Source: Serinus canaria
Taxonomy: Eukaryota > Chordata > Aves > Passeriformes > Fringillidae
DNA length: 64,000 nucleotides
Reading direction: 5' to 3'
NCBI RefSeq assembly: GCF_022539315.1
Contig: NC_066322.1
Coordinates: forward strand, 23,198,765-23,262,764
A program made the translations under genes and the position numbers. The notes below the pieces were generated by a model, which worked only from the letters and a program-made list of their open reading frames with translations, did no database searches and was not told the origin of the DNA. Positions 14,601-28,400 of the stretch are shown in pieces. How positions within the stretch are numbered: position 1 is the first letter of the stretch; each line of letters opens with the position of its first letter.

Positions 14601-16183
14601 CATTAACTGCACTGCTCAAGGAGTTAGGCTGCCAGCTGCCATAAATGTCTTTTTCACATGGGTTGCTCACTTGGGAGGGGTTTGTATGCATTTTCTTGGC
14701 CTGCCATGTAAAACTGGAGATGAAAAAGGGAGGGTCCTTGCCATTTAGCAGAAGGGGTTCCCAGGGATAATGTTTTCATGCTGCCCAGAGTGCAGTTGGC
14801 ATGTGCTGTGCCTTTAGCTGACCTGGGGCTTTCACAAGCAGCAGTAGGAGACCTTGTCAGGCAACAGGGATCATAATTCAGTTATAGTGGAGAGCGAAAA
14901 AAGTAGTTATTTTCTGGGGCAAGCAGCCTGTGACCCTGCCTTTCATCTAGAGCAGTAAGTTGTATGTGTGAGTGAAAGCACATGCTCAGCCCCCTCATCA
15001 TTCCCAGGATTCTTTTGAAGCATTTCCTCCCCATCTTGATGAAGCCTGAACACAGGGGTTTTGCTTCACACCAGAGGAATGCAGTACTAGTAGAAAGCTA
15101 ACCACCCCAATTCAAAAGAGCTGGGTATTCCTGACAATTCAGCTGACACTGTTTAATTAAGTGACCTTAATTGTTGTCTCTGGCTTATTTTTTTATCCCC
15201 TCTTGACTTAGGGAATGGCTGCTCTTGCCTGATGTTTTCCTATTTTCACTTGTCATTAAGGTTGCCCAAAGAAATCCCACCAGGGCTGACTTTCAGCAGT
15301 AGATTTTGCTTTATCTTAACCATGTGAGCTCTCTCATTAAGCTGATGACACTTTTACTAGTGATAAAACTATGATAGTAGTTGTGTTTTTTAGTTGCTCT
15401 CCATCCAAGATGTTGGTGAAGTTCTGGGATAGGCTGCCAAGTTGCAGGTCAACACACGGGGTATGCCTGCAGAAGAAGGAGTATTGGCTTCCCGGGCCCC
15501 TTGCCTTTTACCTGAAAAAAGGTGTGAAGTGTATCTTGGGTTTGTGTACCATAGACCTGAAGAAGATGTTTGTGTGTCTCCAGCCTATTGTCTTGTGTCT
15601 GTCTTGAGTTCCTGCCTGTGCACTTTGTTCATACCTCAAGCATATTTTGCCGTCAGCGAGGAGCTCCCTTTCAGAAGAGCCCATAAAGTAAGAGAAACAG
15701 GAAAGCTGGGAGAGTCTGATCTGTACACAGGATGCCTGCTTCTTACCTTTATTGCAATTCATGAGAAAACCACTCCAAATACACAGGAACAGGAGTCATC
15801 TCTTGTATTGGGCAGGAAGGGGAGGGAATGCCTAAGCTAAGTGCTGATCCTTTGGAAGAAAGCAGATTGGCATTAATGGTGGTGCTTGCTTCTCACTTGT
15901 CTTCTCTGTGTAAGAAGATCTCATTAAATAATCAACCCCAAACCAACAGTGGGCTGCTACTGAGCAAGAGCCGTGACTGTGAATGTCTGGCTTCCAGTTT
16001 TGTGCTTAGGTTATCCATAATACATGATCCATGCACACGTGATATAAATAGGAAAGGGTATTTTGTGAGAAGTATCAGGGGGCTAGTAGCTGTATAATGT
16101 CCCAGCTGTCCTGCATGTCACACACAGACAATACTATTTGGTGGGTAGTTTAAACACCAGATTGGTCTTTTTCTATTCTTGGG

Positions 16184-17548
16184 TGTCATGGTTTGACACT
16201 GGCCAAATGCCAGATATCCTCAAAGTTCGCTTACTTTTGTTACAGCTGACCAGAGGAGAGGGGAAAAAAAATTTAACAAAGGGCTCATGAGTTGAGATAA
16301 GGACTGGGAGAAAACACTTTAAGGGCAATAGTTACAAAAAAGTTATAAAGTTAATTTAATGTTAACACAGTGAGAGGAGGATGATGAGAAATAAAAGAAG
16401 CCTTTAAAGCACCTGTTTTCCCCCAGCTCCTCCCTGTTTCCCACCGACAGTGCAGGAAGACAGGGCATGGGTCAGTTCGTCATTTGAGATCTTTTTCTGT
16501 TCACTCAGGGAGAGCAGTCTTTGCTATGCCGTGGAGTCCCTCCCATGGGCAAATAGTTGTCCCAAAACTGTTGTGGTGTGGGTTATTTGTCCACGGGGGT
16601 GGAGCCTTTTAAGGGTAGGCTGCTCTAGTTTGGAAGCAAGGGCTTTTTCTCTCTATCTCTGGAAGCAGGGGCCCTCTCTTTCTCTAGTCTGGTCTCCCAC
16701 TGGACTACAGCTTTCCCTGCCATCCACCCGCTCCTCTTTTCTCATGGGCTGCAAGTGGATCTCTGCGTCCCCTATGGACTTCATGCATGAGTTTGTTTCA
16801 CCATAGTCCTGACCACGGCCTGCCGAGGAATCTTGGCTCTGATGCTTGAAGCACCTTCTCCCCCTCTTTATTTTCCACCTACCTTGGTGCCTCCATGCTG
16901 TTTTCCTTCACATGTCCTCACTTCCTCCTCTTCTCTGAATAGAAGAAAAACTGCTGCTTGTAGGTACCACTGCCAGCAAGTTCCACTGATTCAGACTGTT
17001 GCAAGATCCCACAGTGCTGAGAAGCTGATCTCCTCCAGGTTCCATGCCGTGGAAATTGCCAGTGGAAATTCCCTGCTGGCCAAGCAGCCCGGCTGTGCGG
17101 GCAGTGGCAGCTGCTGTGGTGCTGGTGCTGTTTAGTGCCTCTCTTCATGTGGGACCCCAGGAGGAGAAGCTGCCAGCCCTGCCCTTGTGCCTGCAGCACA
17201 GAAGGGCAGAAGGGCAGGGGGTGGCCAGGCAGGCAGGGCTCGTGTGGCTGCCCTGAGATGGCGTTGGCCCTGGTGCATTGCCACACACCATGCCAGGGTT
17301 GGCCCCAGCAGCAACACTTCACTAGCCCTGGAAGAAGAAACTGTGTGTGTGCTGTTTTGATTTTCTTCTTAAATATGTCATCACAGGGGCATTACCGACC
17401 TCTCTAATTGGGCCAGCAGCATGTCCATCTCCAGAGCCATCAGAAACTGTCTCTGTTGGACATGGTGGAAGATTCTAGCAGCTTCTCACAGGAGCTACCC
17501 CCGTGGGCCCCCCTGCTACCAAAAACCAGGCTGTGTCAAACTAACATA
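16184..17548 (+). mobile_element. Solo LTR of an endogenous retrovirus (passerine type)
   Basis: The segment opens with TGTCATGGTTTGACAC, which I recognise as the start of a common passerine LTR family, and closes with a GTGTCAAACTAACATA end about 1.36 kb later. The five bases TTGGG stand immediately before it (16179-16183) and immediately after it (17549-17553), which fits a target-site duplication. The last two bases are TA rather than the usual CA, probably a point mutation. No gag, pol or env frame and no second LTR are present, so this is a recombined solo LTR. It sits in LAMC1 intron 1 in the sense orientation. Family name and exact ends are from pattern recognition. Confidence 0.7.
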
Positions 17549-19144
17549 TTGGGGAATGTAATTTTTCAAGTGCTGTGTATCTTGATTTTTACTTTATTTT
17601 TTTCAGGTATGTTGGTTTCTGGACCCTTTGCTGTGCTTCTCCTGCTACTTTGGGTCCTCCCTTATGCCATACAGAGTTTGGGTGTGCCGTGCCTAATGCA
17701 GGCTGGCCCCTGGCCTAATCACTGGGGGCTGCAGGGCAGCTCTGTGGTGCATGACCTAATTCATGGCTGTCAGGTTGTGCGTGTGTTCTTTGAGGACGCT
17801 CTGTTCTTGGTCCGTGGCGCCTCTGGTCTGCTCTCACGTGTGAAGGAGGTGAACACTTCAGCGAGTGCCAAGCCTCATGTTAAAATTTAACATGGTGCAG
17901 TTCATTCATTTTACAAGTTGAGGTCAAATATGTGTGACTTTTGCAGGTTGAAAAAACCTGTTTCTCAATCAGCTGAAACTCTTCTAGTAGCTTTTTTTTT
18001 TTACTGCAAAAGAACTGGTGATGGCTGCAAGTTCTGCTTAGACCACTGTTTTTTTTGGAAGTGGTGGGAGCATAAAAGAGCATGGCAGGGACTAAACACC
18101 CGAGGTTTTATTCCAAACAAACTCAACGTTGTTTTAGCAAGCTCCCTACATGCTCCAGGATGTCCTAATAGTACACAGTCTGCTTGCTGAAGTGGAGCAA
18201 GAACAGCTGGTACACAGCTGTATGCCTCCTCCTGGGAACCCCTGGTCAGCCCCTTGGCTACTGTGGATAGCAGACAAATGTGGCTGAAGAGTGTTGTGTT
18301 CCTTTTCTCCTAATGGGTTCTCTCAGGGATGTGACTCCCCTGGGCACTTGGTTTATGTGTGTGGGGATAGATGCTCAAGTCACTGGAGAAGATTAATGAG
18401 GAAGGATGATGTGCTGATTGCCACAGACCAGTTAGGAGGGGAGCACAGGGCAAGACGGTGAATTTTCTTCCTTTCTTCTAGGAGATGGAGAACATGGGTA
18501 GCTTGGAAATCATTGCACTCTGATCTTAAAATGCCTTGGTGACTTTAGTCAAATGATGTGGGAAACTCAAACCTCATTTTGTTTTTCCCAGGGAATGAGT
18601 ATAAGAGGGCTGTAGTTGGTAGGTTCAGTGCTGGAGGAAAAGCTTTGTGAGCTGTAAAAAGAGATCAAAATATTGTCTGTTTAGGGAGGAAGCAGAGGTA
18701 CAAACCAGGCTCTACAGTGTGACTTACTCCTCTCTGGTTAATACTGTTTCTCCCATGCAAATATTTGGGAGAAATATCATCAAATGCCGTTATTAACTTG
18801 GGCCTGGCCTTAAATACATACAAACTCCTCGTGGGTCTGATGTAGTCTGTTAGGGATGTATGCAGAAGAGAATTGCAGCTTCTGAAATGCCTTTGGTTGC
18901 ACAGAAGCTTGTAGGTCTCTGTCTATCTATTCAGCCTGCCCTCAACTTCTGCTTTCAGTTCCTTCACCCTCTTTGCTTGGAGATACAATACTGGACTGGA
19001 AGAGATACTTCTGGTGTAGCTGGACATGCTCATCCTTCTGCATGATGCTGGGAGATGTGCCTCCAGAGAGAGAAATGCAGTGCAGCTCTTGGCATTCTTT
19101 CTCAGTTTCGAGTCCTTCTCACAGGTGTCTCCTCTCCCCTGCAG

Positions 19145-19449
19145 GAAAAGCCTTTGACATCACGTACGTGCGCCTCAAGTTCCACACCAGCCGGCCCGAG
19201 AGCTTTGCCATCTACAAGCGCACGAGGGAGGACGGCCCCTGGGTGCCCTACCAGTACTACAGCGGCTCCTGTGAGAGCACCTACCGCAAGGTCAACCGCG
19301 GCTTCATCCGCACCGGCGAGGACGAGCAGCAGGCGCTCTGCACCGATGAGTTCAGCGACATCTCCCCTCTCACCGGGGGCAACGTGGCCTTCTCCACGCT
19401 GGAGGGGCGCCCCAGTGCCTACAACTTTGACAACAGCCCTGTGCTGCAG
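19145..19449 (+). CDS. LAMC1: LAMC1 exon 2 (LN domain)
   Basis: 305 nt, acceptor CAG, donor GTATGT. It starts with two bases of a codon split with exon 1 and ends in phase 0. It encodes the middle of the laminin N-terminal (polymerisation) domain, including [16 protein letters not shown]. It is strikingly GC-rich compared with the flanking introns. Confidence 0.97.
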
Positions 19450-22400
19450 GTATGTCAGCAGGACTGGCTCCGTCAGGTGGGCTGAGTGAGTCGCTGTGCA
19501 TGGTGGCTTTGTGCCCACTGGGCTGCACTACAGCCCTTACTCATATTGAAAGGCCCTTGCTCAGCTGAGTTGGGGTGGATAATCCACAGAGACGCTTGTG
19601 AAGGAAGAGTTGCGCTCTTGAGTTTATTGATAGTAACTTTATGGTACAAAAAAGCAAAGCCGTTGGCATTAAGGGTGATTTGTCAGTAGGGATGATGGAA
19701 GTCTTGTAGATCTCTGCCAGGTTAGAAAGCAGCTGTGGACATTCTGCTGTTGTTTCACATACAAGGACACAGGGAAGGTAAAGTCTCAGTCCAGTTAATA
19801 TTGGAAGTGTCTGCATGTGTGTTTCAAGCAGAAAAGGTAAGAAATATAAGTTTCTTCTAAATACATAAAGCATTACAGGAATCCCTCCCCTGTTCTCTTA
19901 CATGTGTGTTGAAGCAGAGAAGTTTCATTTTATCCTTGGTATTTTTCTCTTACAAGTGGCTTTGCAAGGGAGTTTTGGCAGGGGTTTTTTGTTGTTGAAC
20001 ATTTTTAAATGTTTTTTTTTTTGCATTCACGGGAGTGGTTGGGCAATGGTCAAGAGCATGCAGTTTATCTGAATTACTTGCCAGTTTTTGTGTTCTGCTT
20101 GATGATTTCTCCAGTTTATATTGCAACAAGGAGCTAAAGCTGTGGCATTTGCCTCACTGGGGCTCATTATCTTCCTTTCAGAGCTGTAATTACCAAAACT
20201 TGCCTTTGCTCTTAGAGTAGCAGGAGTAGACTGAGACAGGCACCCAGCAGGCTCAGGGCTTGCCTGTTTCCAGTTCCCAGGCAGGAGAGCAGAATCTGGT
20301 GGGGTTGATTCTGCAAACTAAAGTGAAATGAAAAAAAATAAGATTAATGGGAAAGGACAAAGAACTGTTGAAGTGGAAGAGAACCAGTTTGGCCACCTCA
20401 TTGATGTAGCCAGCCCTTGCAGAAAACCATGTCTTATCGTTAAGGTGAACAAGGAGATTTCAAGTTAGCAATTGTTTAATTTTCTGATAAGCTTCTCTAT
20501 GTAAGGAATAGAGATCTGACCACCAGTTTCCTAAAATACATACCAACTCCTGGTGTTGCTTTTTTGAACTGAAGTAAATGTGTATATTGTGATTGGTATT
20601 TCTGTGTGTTTACATCAGTGTTTGTAATTCAGTAAATAAACACTGTGTTTAGTGGCTGAGCAGTGACACAGGTGCTGCACAGTTGTACATACAGGGAAGT
20701 TTCTTTGTGTTCTTTTCTATGGTGTTTGAAGGAAAACAGCTTTGTAAGGGGTATAATAAAACCAAGGAGGTGCCAATGTCAGTGGCTGGCAGAATGTGAT
20801 ATGGAATTTGGCAACAGGCTCTGTGTGCTGGCTGCTGCTGCACGAGGGCAGGGCAGTGTGTTACAGACACTGTGTAAATATTTTGAAAAACTCTTGTGTT
20901 GCAAGTGAGATCTGTCTGTTTTTCTTCCTCAGCCTCCCCCAGCCTCACTCATTTGTCTGTCTCTATCTTTTAGTCTGGTGCAATATGCCTGCAGACAAAT
21001 GTACCCTAAAGCTTTTCCCATTGGTGCTGCATAGCTTTGCAGGAAAACCACAGGCAGACAGATACGTACAATTAACAAGCTGGCATAATTGCCTGCCCTG
21101 CACTTTTTGCTGCAGAGGTTACTCAGTGCTTCCCAGCTGAAAGCAGTCAGGATGTGAAGAGGCATTGGAAAGGGTCTCCAGAGATGAGAAAGGGTCAGGA
21201 AAACCCATGTGAACCAAGAGGATGTGGCATAAGGCTTCTGGGACAGGACTGTGTGAGCTCCTGAGGTGCAGAGGGGAAAACAATGAGGAAGGAACCAGCT
21301 GCTGAAGAATGACTTCATTAACAGAACTGCTAATGACTGGTGCTCTCTCAAGGGAAAGAGTGTTTCATCTGATGGGATTTCTGTCTGCTCTAGGAATGGG
21401 TGACAGCTACAGATATTAGAGTGACCCTCAACCGTCTGAACACATTTGGAGATGAAGTTTTCAATGACCCAAAAGTTCTCAAGTCTTACTACTATGCAAT
21501 TTCTGATTTTGCTGTGGGTGGTAGGTGAGTAGACAATAAAACTCTGAAGTTTTTGGTTAGTTTTACTAGATTGCTTTGAAGATAGTGATTGTATTCACAT
21601 CAAACCAATAGGCTCTGGTCTTTACTGACTGTCCTAAATCAAGAATGCATTAGAATGAATTTTACATAATTTTCAAATATTGTATATAAGCTTTTGTAGC
21701 ATAACTTCAGGGCTGTCAGAAGTAATTTTTTTTCCTTGAATAGACAAAATATTAAGTAATTTGAGAGGGTAAATGGTGAAAAGAGCTAACTAAAAGGAAA
21801 AACAAAAGAAGAAATTTTTTTCTGCTTTGTGGTTTGTGTGGTTTTTAATGTGTTTTTAAATTATTCTCGCCTGTGTCTGTACTCTCGAATAACAGTAAGT
21901 AGAAAATCTCAGTGTCTCTACTTCACATATATTGAAGAAGCTATCTCCTTTGGAGGTCTGGAACACAGGACAATGTGGTTGTGGTTGTCCTTTCCTTTTG
22001 CCAAAGTCTATTATAGAATGTTTTAACCTTAAGTAGTTGATGATAAAATGTTTTACTAAACAGAGATGAGAGCACTGCAGGGTTTTGGCATGCTTGCGTA
22101 TGGCGATCCTGAGACTGGGATTTGGCCACATGGGCATTTGTATTGGCTGCACCACCAGTCTGGAGGTGCCTGGGCTTCTGTATTAGTCCCCTTTGTGCTA
22201 TTTAATTTCCTACTGATACCACAATAGCCCACACTCAGTGAACCTACCATGTTCTGGGCTCTCACAGGAGAGACCTTATGGAAAATTTACGAATATAAAG
22301 CTGGCTAAATATTTGCTTCTCCTACTCAGGTTAGTCTGAAGATTGCAAAGGAGTTGATTAACTTTCTTCCCTTCATAAATGCCTTCCTAGAGCAGGCTGC

Positions 22401-25400
22401 ACCTCTTTGTTTCATAGAATGGTTTGGTTTGGAAGGGATCAGAGATCATCCAACCCTCATCGTAGGTAGGGACACTTTCCACTATCCCAGGTTGCTCCCA
22501 GCCCTGTCCAGCCTGGCCTTGGACACTTCTGGGATGGGGCAGCCCCAGCTTCTCTAAGCAATCTGTACCAGTGTCCCACCACCCTCATTGATTCCTTATG
22601 CCCAATCTAAATTTGAAAGATGTTTAAAATTACTGCCCCTTGTCCCAGCACTACAGGCCCTGATAAAGTTTCTCTCTGTCTTGTAAACCCCTTTTAGATA
22701 TTAGAAGGCCTCCATAAGATACCCATGAAGCTCCCCCTTCTCCAGGCTGAATGACAGTTTTGTACTCAATTTTGTTGTAATCATTTATCTTCAAATTTCT
22801 CTCATCTCAGATTTTGAGATTTGGGCCCTGTTTTTTGCTGTTGCTTTGCGAGTGACCTGGAGCCCTGGAGATTTAATACCTGTTCCTTACCTCTCCTGAA
22901 CCAGGTGCAAGTGCAACGGGCACGCGAGTGAGTGTGTGAAGAATGAGCTTGGCAAGCTGGTCTGCAACTGCAAGCACAACACCTTTGGGGTGGACTGTGA
23001 GAAGTGCCTTCCCTTCTTCAATGACCGCCCGTGGAGGAGAGCGACCGCCGAGAGCGCCAACGAGTGCCTGCGTACGTGCGGCTGCACAGGGGACAGCCTG
23101 GCTGGGGCAGGGCCCTTGCCTCTGCTGGCAGCCACAAGCTGGCCCTGCCTTCTTTTCACTTCAGCCACAGCCAGCGTTAAGCACAGTTCATGGGACTGTT
23201 GGTCATTCCACTCCTGTCCTGTGGGAGCTTTCTGGTAGATCCCTAGGAATGGGCATCTCCTTCTCATCCTTCCTAAAGAGAGAGGTGGCCTGCAGAAATG
23301 TACAGGCTTGTACTTCATGAGACCCATGGGAAAAAAATCTGTTTACTATGCTGGAGTATAATTGGCCTTTTAAAAGCTCCTCATTTAGCATCGGCTGATT
23401 TTTCTGTTTGGGTTATTGGTTTTTACAGTTACTTGTTGATTATTTAACCTAATTTTTGGACTGCAAAGGCAGGTCTCTGTCACAGAACACCAATTTGCTT
23501 GGTGTTTTGTTCCAGACTAAAGCTCCTGGTAGTTTACTTTATGGGGAAGCTTTTTCAGACAGAAAAGTTTTCTTCCTGTCTGACCTCTGTGTGTCTAGAT
23601 AGGTCCCAGCTGTCTGTGGCTTCCCTCAATGGACTGGTGAAATTGGGATGTCCTGCTGTCTAGGGATTTGCAATCCAGGGGAAAAGCTCTCATTACAGCA
23701 TGGAGTAGCCTCATGTTACCTTTTCATGCTTGTTTGGACGACAGAGGTCAGTGGTGCTGTGTGGGAGGACAACATTTTAGCTGCAAGTGGAGCCCGATGC
23801 TGAAAGAAGTGGGGTAGCAAACGCTGGTTTTCTTTTGGGCATTGATGAGCATGGTGCCAAGTTTGTTTCAGGTCTCGGAGTGGTTAAAAGCTCCTTCCCC
23901 AACTCATCTACAGCCGAACTGTGCAGGGTGGGATTTGTGCAGTGGGGACAGGCTGGTCCCTGATGGTGCCATGTCTTTGCAGCGTGCGACTGCAGCGGGC
24001 GCTCCCAGGAGTGCTACTTCGACCCCGAGCTGTACCGCGCCACGGGCCACGGCGGGCACTGCACCTCCTGCGCCGGCAACACCGACGGGCCCCACTGCGA
24101 GCGCTGCCGCGACGGCTTCTACCGCCTGGCCAGCGAGCAGGGCTGCCTGCCCTGCAGCTGCAACCCCGTGGGTGAGCACTGCTGCTGGCAAACTGCCGCA
24201 CCAAAACCCACCTCTCCTTTCCGTCATGCTGCTCACTGCCAGCTCCGGGGTAAAAAGAGGGAGGGGTTGTTTGGATTTCTTTTTTTCCATGTAGGAAATG
24301 TTTATTGGGTTGTATTTTGGTTTAAGTTATCCTTGGATCTAAATGGAGTTAAGGTGGCAAGGGCAGATGTGTCACCTCTGCAGCGCTTACTCCTTTGAAT
24401 GTATTCTCAAGTAGATTTTTTTTTTCCCACTGTGTATGTGTTACCCTAGATGCTCCCAGTACTAAAGAACTCATTTAAATTCTTAATAACCGAGATGATG
24501 TGAGTGGGTATTTCTGGAAGTTGTTCATGCTGAGAAATTGTAGTGAACTTTAGCTGCTGCATCAGTTTCTCCTACCAAGTATCCAAGCACTATAAATACA
24601 AACCAGTGAAACATTAAACACAAAAGGGGGTGGGGTGAGATAAAACAAATTAAACTCAAAATATGTAGTTAAACTCCTTTAAAATAAATGGGGATGGGGA
24701 TAATTGTGGCAGGAGACTATGTCTTTTGTTGTGTAGGGAACCACCTAACCTGTAAGGAGTGATCCCATAACTACACCAGCCCACAGCAAGTAAGGTGGAA
24801 GGAGGGAAAAGGGTAGCACATAGTAAGATATGATGTGAGGTTTCAAAAGAGAAGCTGACATAAGTCATTGCCTGCAGCATGCCCTAAAAGCAGCCAGGGA
24901 GAGGTCTGCCAGGGTACATCTCCTATCTAATTTTGTCAAGGAGTCATTCACTTGTGAAATTTTTGACCAATAAAGGCCTTTTCTTCTTCTGACAGCTTTC
25001 CTGGGTCCTTGTGTTAGACCTTATTTTAAGAGGGGTGTGGGTTGGTGTGAGCTGAGATGGTTGGAAAGATGCAGGGAGGTTACTTCTCAGGTCTTTAGGG
25101 ACAGCTTTCAAAGGCCTTTACTTAGCCATTAGCTTGTATGCCATGATGCACTGACACTCAGAGTGTATTTCAATCTCCTGGATATGTTTGGATTGGTATT
25201 TTTTGTCAAGTACTCTTTTTTCCTAAATAATCCTAAGTGGGACTGCAAAGGAGATTTGAACTTTGGCTGTATATGGTAAAGGTTTTGTAAGTTGTTCTGT
25301 CCCGTCCAGCCTAATCATCTTATAACTCTTCACTTTGCTATAATCTTCTGGTGTTGATTGAAGTGGAAACAAGCAACTATTTCTGTATATTAAAATATTT

Positions 25401-28400
25401 TTCTCCTGCAAGTTAACTCTTACAGTGCTGACAGCTTTGAGGCTGGCAGCTACATGGATGCTTGGGAGAAAGCATTTTGTCCACTATGGATTAAAGAAAC
25501 CTGCTGCTGCTTTTTGTGCAAGACCACTTGAATGGAGGAGTACTGAGGAAGGCATCCTTCCAAAAATGAGGGTTTTGCTCATGAGTTTACTAGGATTCAT
25601 AGTGGCACATGTAGCTTTGTTTCAAAGACGCAGTTTAGTCTTTAAATGCAACTTTTAGGAATCAAGGAAGGAAATTGGAGTGCGAAAGGGAGAGGTCAGG
25701 GTAAGGAGAGATGCTGATTATGGGGAGCACAAGGGATTCAGGGAATGAAATTTTGGAAATTACATATTGCAGAGTAAAACAGATGTGGAATTGGAGGAAT
25801 GCAAATGTAGCATTGAGGATGAAGCAGGAGAAGGCAATTTAAGTCAAAATTATATTTTATATATAAAAAGATTGGTTGGTAGGAACAAAAGACTGAATAT
25901 CATTTGGGAGGACTAGATAACAGTTCATCTGTCTATAGCTGCCAGGGGGGGAGATCCCTGTGAGCTAGAGGCAGTCTTTAGGTAAGGTGTCACTCATCAG
26001 CTTGAGGCTGTGCTTCCCTCTTTCTTCTTCCTCATTTCTTGGCCATTGTGTGAAGTCTGAGTAGCTGATGGAGCCAAGTGTGTGTGTGCTGAGGTGCCTG
26101 TCCCTGCTGTCCCCACAGGCTCCCTCAGCACACAGTGTGACAGCTACGGCCAGTGCAGCTGCAAGCCCGGTGTGATGGGGGACAAGTGTGACCGGTGCCA
26201 GCCAGGGTTCCACTCCCTCTCTGAAGCTGGGTGCAGGTAAGGAGGCTTGCAGTTCTCTAAAAGGAAAACTAGGCTTTTGTTCAAGCTTTCTCTCTTGGCT
26301 CTTACTGAACTAACCTCTCTCCTGGCTCTCTCAGGCCCTGTTCTTGCAATGCTGCTGGCAGCACAGGGGAGTGCAACGTTGAGACAGGGCGGTGTGCGTG
26401 CAAGGACAATGTGGAAGGATTCCACTGCGAGAGGTGAGTTTCTCTTCCCATGGCTTTGTTTCAAGAATGAAAAACATTTGAACGGGGACCTGGGGTTAAG
26501 CATCAGGGAAATTAATTCTCTTTCCTTCACATCTTCAGATGCAAACCTGGATTTTTCCATCTGGAGTCCTCCAATCCAAGAGGCTGTACCCCCTGCTTCT
26601 GTTTTGGACACTCTTCAGTCTGCACCAATGCTGTGGGCTACAGTATCTATAGCATCACCTCCAACTTCGAGTTTGGTAAAAAAATTGAGCTTTCCTTTGT
26701 ATCTCACATTGGGCTGTAGACTCAAGTCAGAAGCTATTAAAAAACCCTGACTCCTTATTTTCTGTGCAAGACCACAAACCTTGGGCAGACAGGTCAAGGA
26801 TCCCTCTTTAGGAAGTGCTGAAGCTTCCATGTCTGCAGCTTGTTTGTTCAGATGGGGAGGCATGAATTCACAGCTCTGGCCTCAGACACGCAGTTATTAG
26901 AAACCTTTTCTAGCCTGAGAGGTGTGCTGACAAGGAGTTTCCTCAGTTCTAGAACAAAGTCAGGACTTTCTGATTGAGAGGATCAAAATCACTTTAGATT
27001 CGGGGTTTACATGGCTCTGGATGAAACACAGTTGTGTTTCCAATGAATCTGTAAGCCCAGGAAAAATCTGTTTCTTTATTGCAGTCAGTTTCATGTGTAT
27101 GCATGTTTTCATACTGCGTAGTCTGAAAAAAACATCTTTTTAATTAAAATTCCAATGGAGAACAGTTCATATATAGGCTGCAGCTCTCAACAAATTATAG
27201 CGGCCTGCAGCTTTTTCTATCTCTGCTTAAGCTCTTTAGACAAGAAGGTTTTGGACAAGTAGTCATCAGAGGGTTGAAAGTTCAGAGGTTTCAAGTCAGC
27301 ACTTGAGTCAGGGGCTTAAATTGGAAGGCTGGTGTTTACTATCTAAATTCTTCTGCACAGCTGCTTTCTGCAGCCTGTCAGTGCCCACGCACATTAGATT
27401 AGCTAAGACACAAACAATGTGATGCAAGAATTGTGTGCAAATCTCCATCTTCCAAGGGCGTTAATTCTTGCCCATCTGATTCTTCAGGAGAGGACGAGTG
27501 GCGTGCTGAGCAGCGAGATGGCTCAGAAGTCTTGCTGCAGTGGAGTGCCGAGACCCAGGACATCTCCGTTATCTCTGACACCTACTTCCCCATGTACTTT
27601 GTTGCACCACGTAGGTCATTCTAAAAGCATGGCTTTCTGTGCTGCTCGTGCCCTTTGTGTTCTGTCCCCTAACTGTAAGGATTTCTTCCCCTTTCAGGCA
27701 AGTTCTTGGGCAACCAGGTTTTGAGTTACGGGCAAAACCTGACCTTCTCCTTCCGTGTGGACAGGCGGGACACGCGCCTCTCTGCAGAGGACCTGGTGCT
27801 GGAAGGGGCTGGGCTGAGAGTGTCGGTGCCTCTCATTGCCCAGGGCAACTCCTACCCCAGTGAGAACGTGCAGACCTACACCTTCAGGTACAGTGGGAGC
27901 AGCTGTCACCTGGCCTGGGCTGCCTTTGGCCTCTGAGCTCTTGAGGAAACAGAGATCATTAGGTTTAAACTTATGTGGGTGATGTTGCAATAGCACAGCG
28001 CTGTTGCAAAGGGAGCTTTTGAGAGGGTGCAGCTGTTAGCAGCTGAAAACTGTGCTGATTATGCTTGGCTCTTCTCCCCAGGCTCCATGAGGCTGCAGAT
28101 TACCCCTGGAGGCCTACTCTTACAGCATTTGAATTCCAAAAGCTTCTCCACAACTTGACTTCCATCAAGATCCGTGGGACATACAGTGAGAGAAGTAAGT
28201 TGCTGAGCAGCAGAACATTGCAGAAGAGGGGGCAAACTCATTTGTTTAGTGCTTGGGTTGCTTCATTGTAGGGCCCAGCCATAAACTGCTGTGGCAGCTT
28301 ATTTGGCAAAGCTTGTGCCAGTGGCTTTTCACCTGGCTTTCCTGTGTAGCATCTTCTCACAGGCCTCCTGAAGAGGATATGGGAAAGAAAGGTGTTGTCT

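Larger units (their letters stand above)
1..19144 (+). other. LAMC1: LAMC1 intron 1 (3' part)
   Basis: This stretch is the downstream part of the first intron of laminin gamma-1; exon 1 (start codon, signal peptide, start of the LN domain) lies left of the window. The next exon opens in mid-codon at 19145, so the whole stretch must be intronic or upstream. I found no convincing exon, RNA gene or second gene. It holds a TG microsatellite, a long T run, two C runs and one solo LTR (separate entries). Open frames up to about 140 codons occur on both strands without codon bias or recognisable domains. Long first introns of laminin genes often carry enhancers, but the sequence alone does not prove any here. 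Confidence 0.85.

Noticed and set aside
15442..15840. 132-codon plus-strand frame in LAMC1 intron 1
   Set aside because: No splice-site pair in phase with the LAMC1 frame, no recognisable domain, no codon bias.
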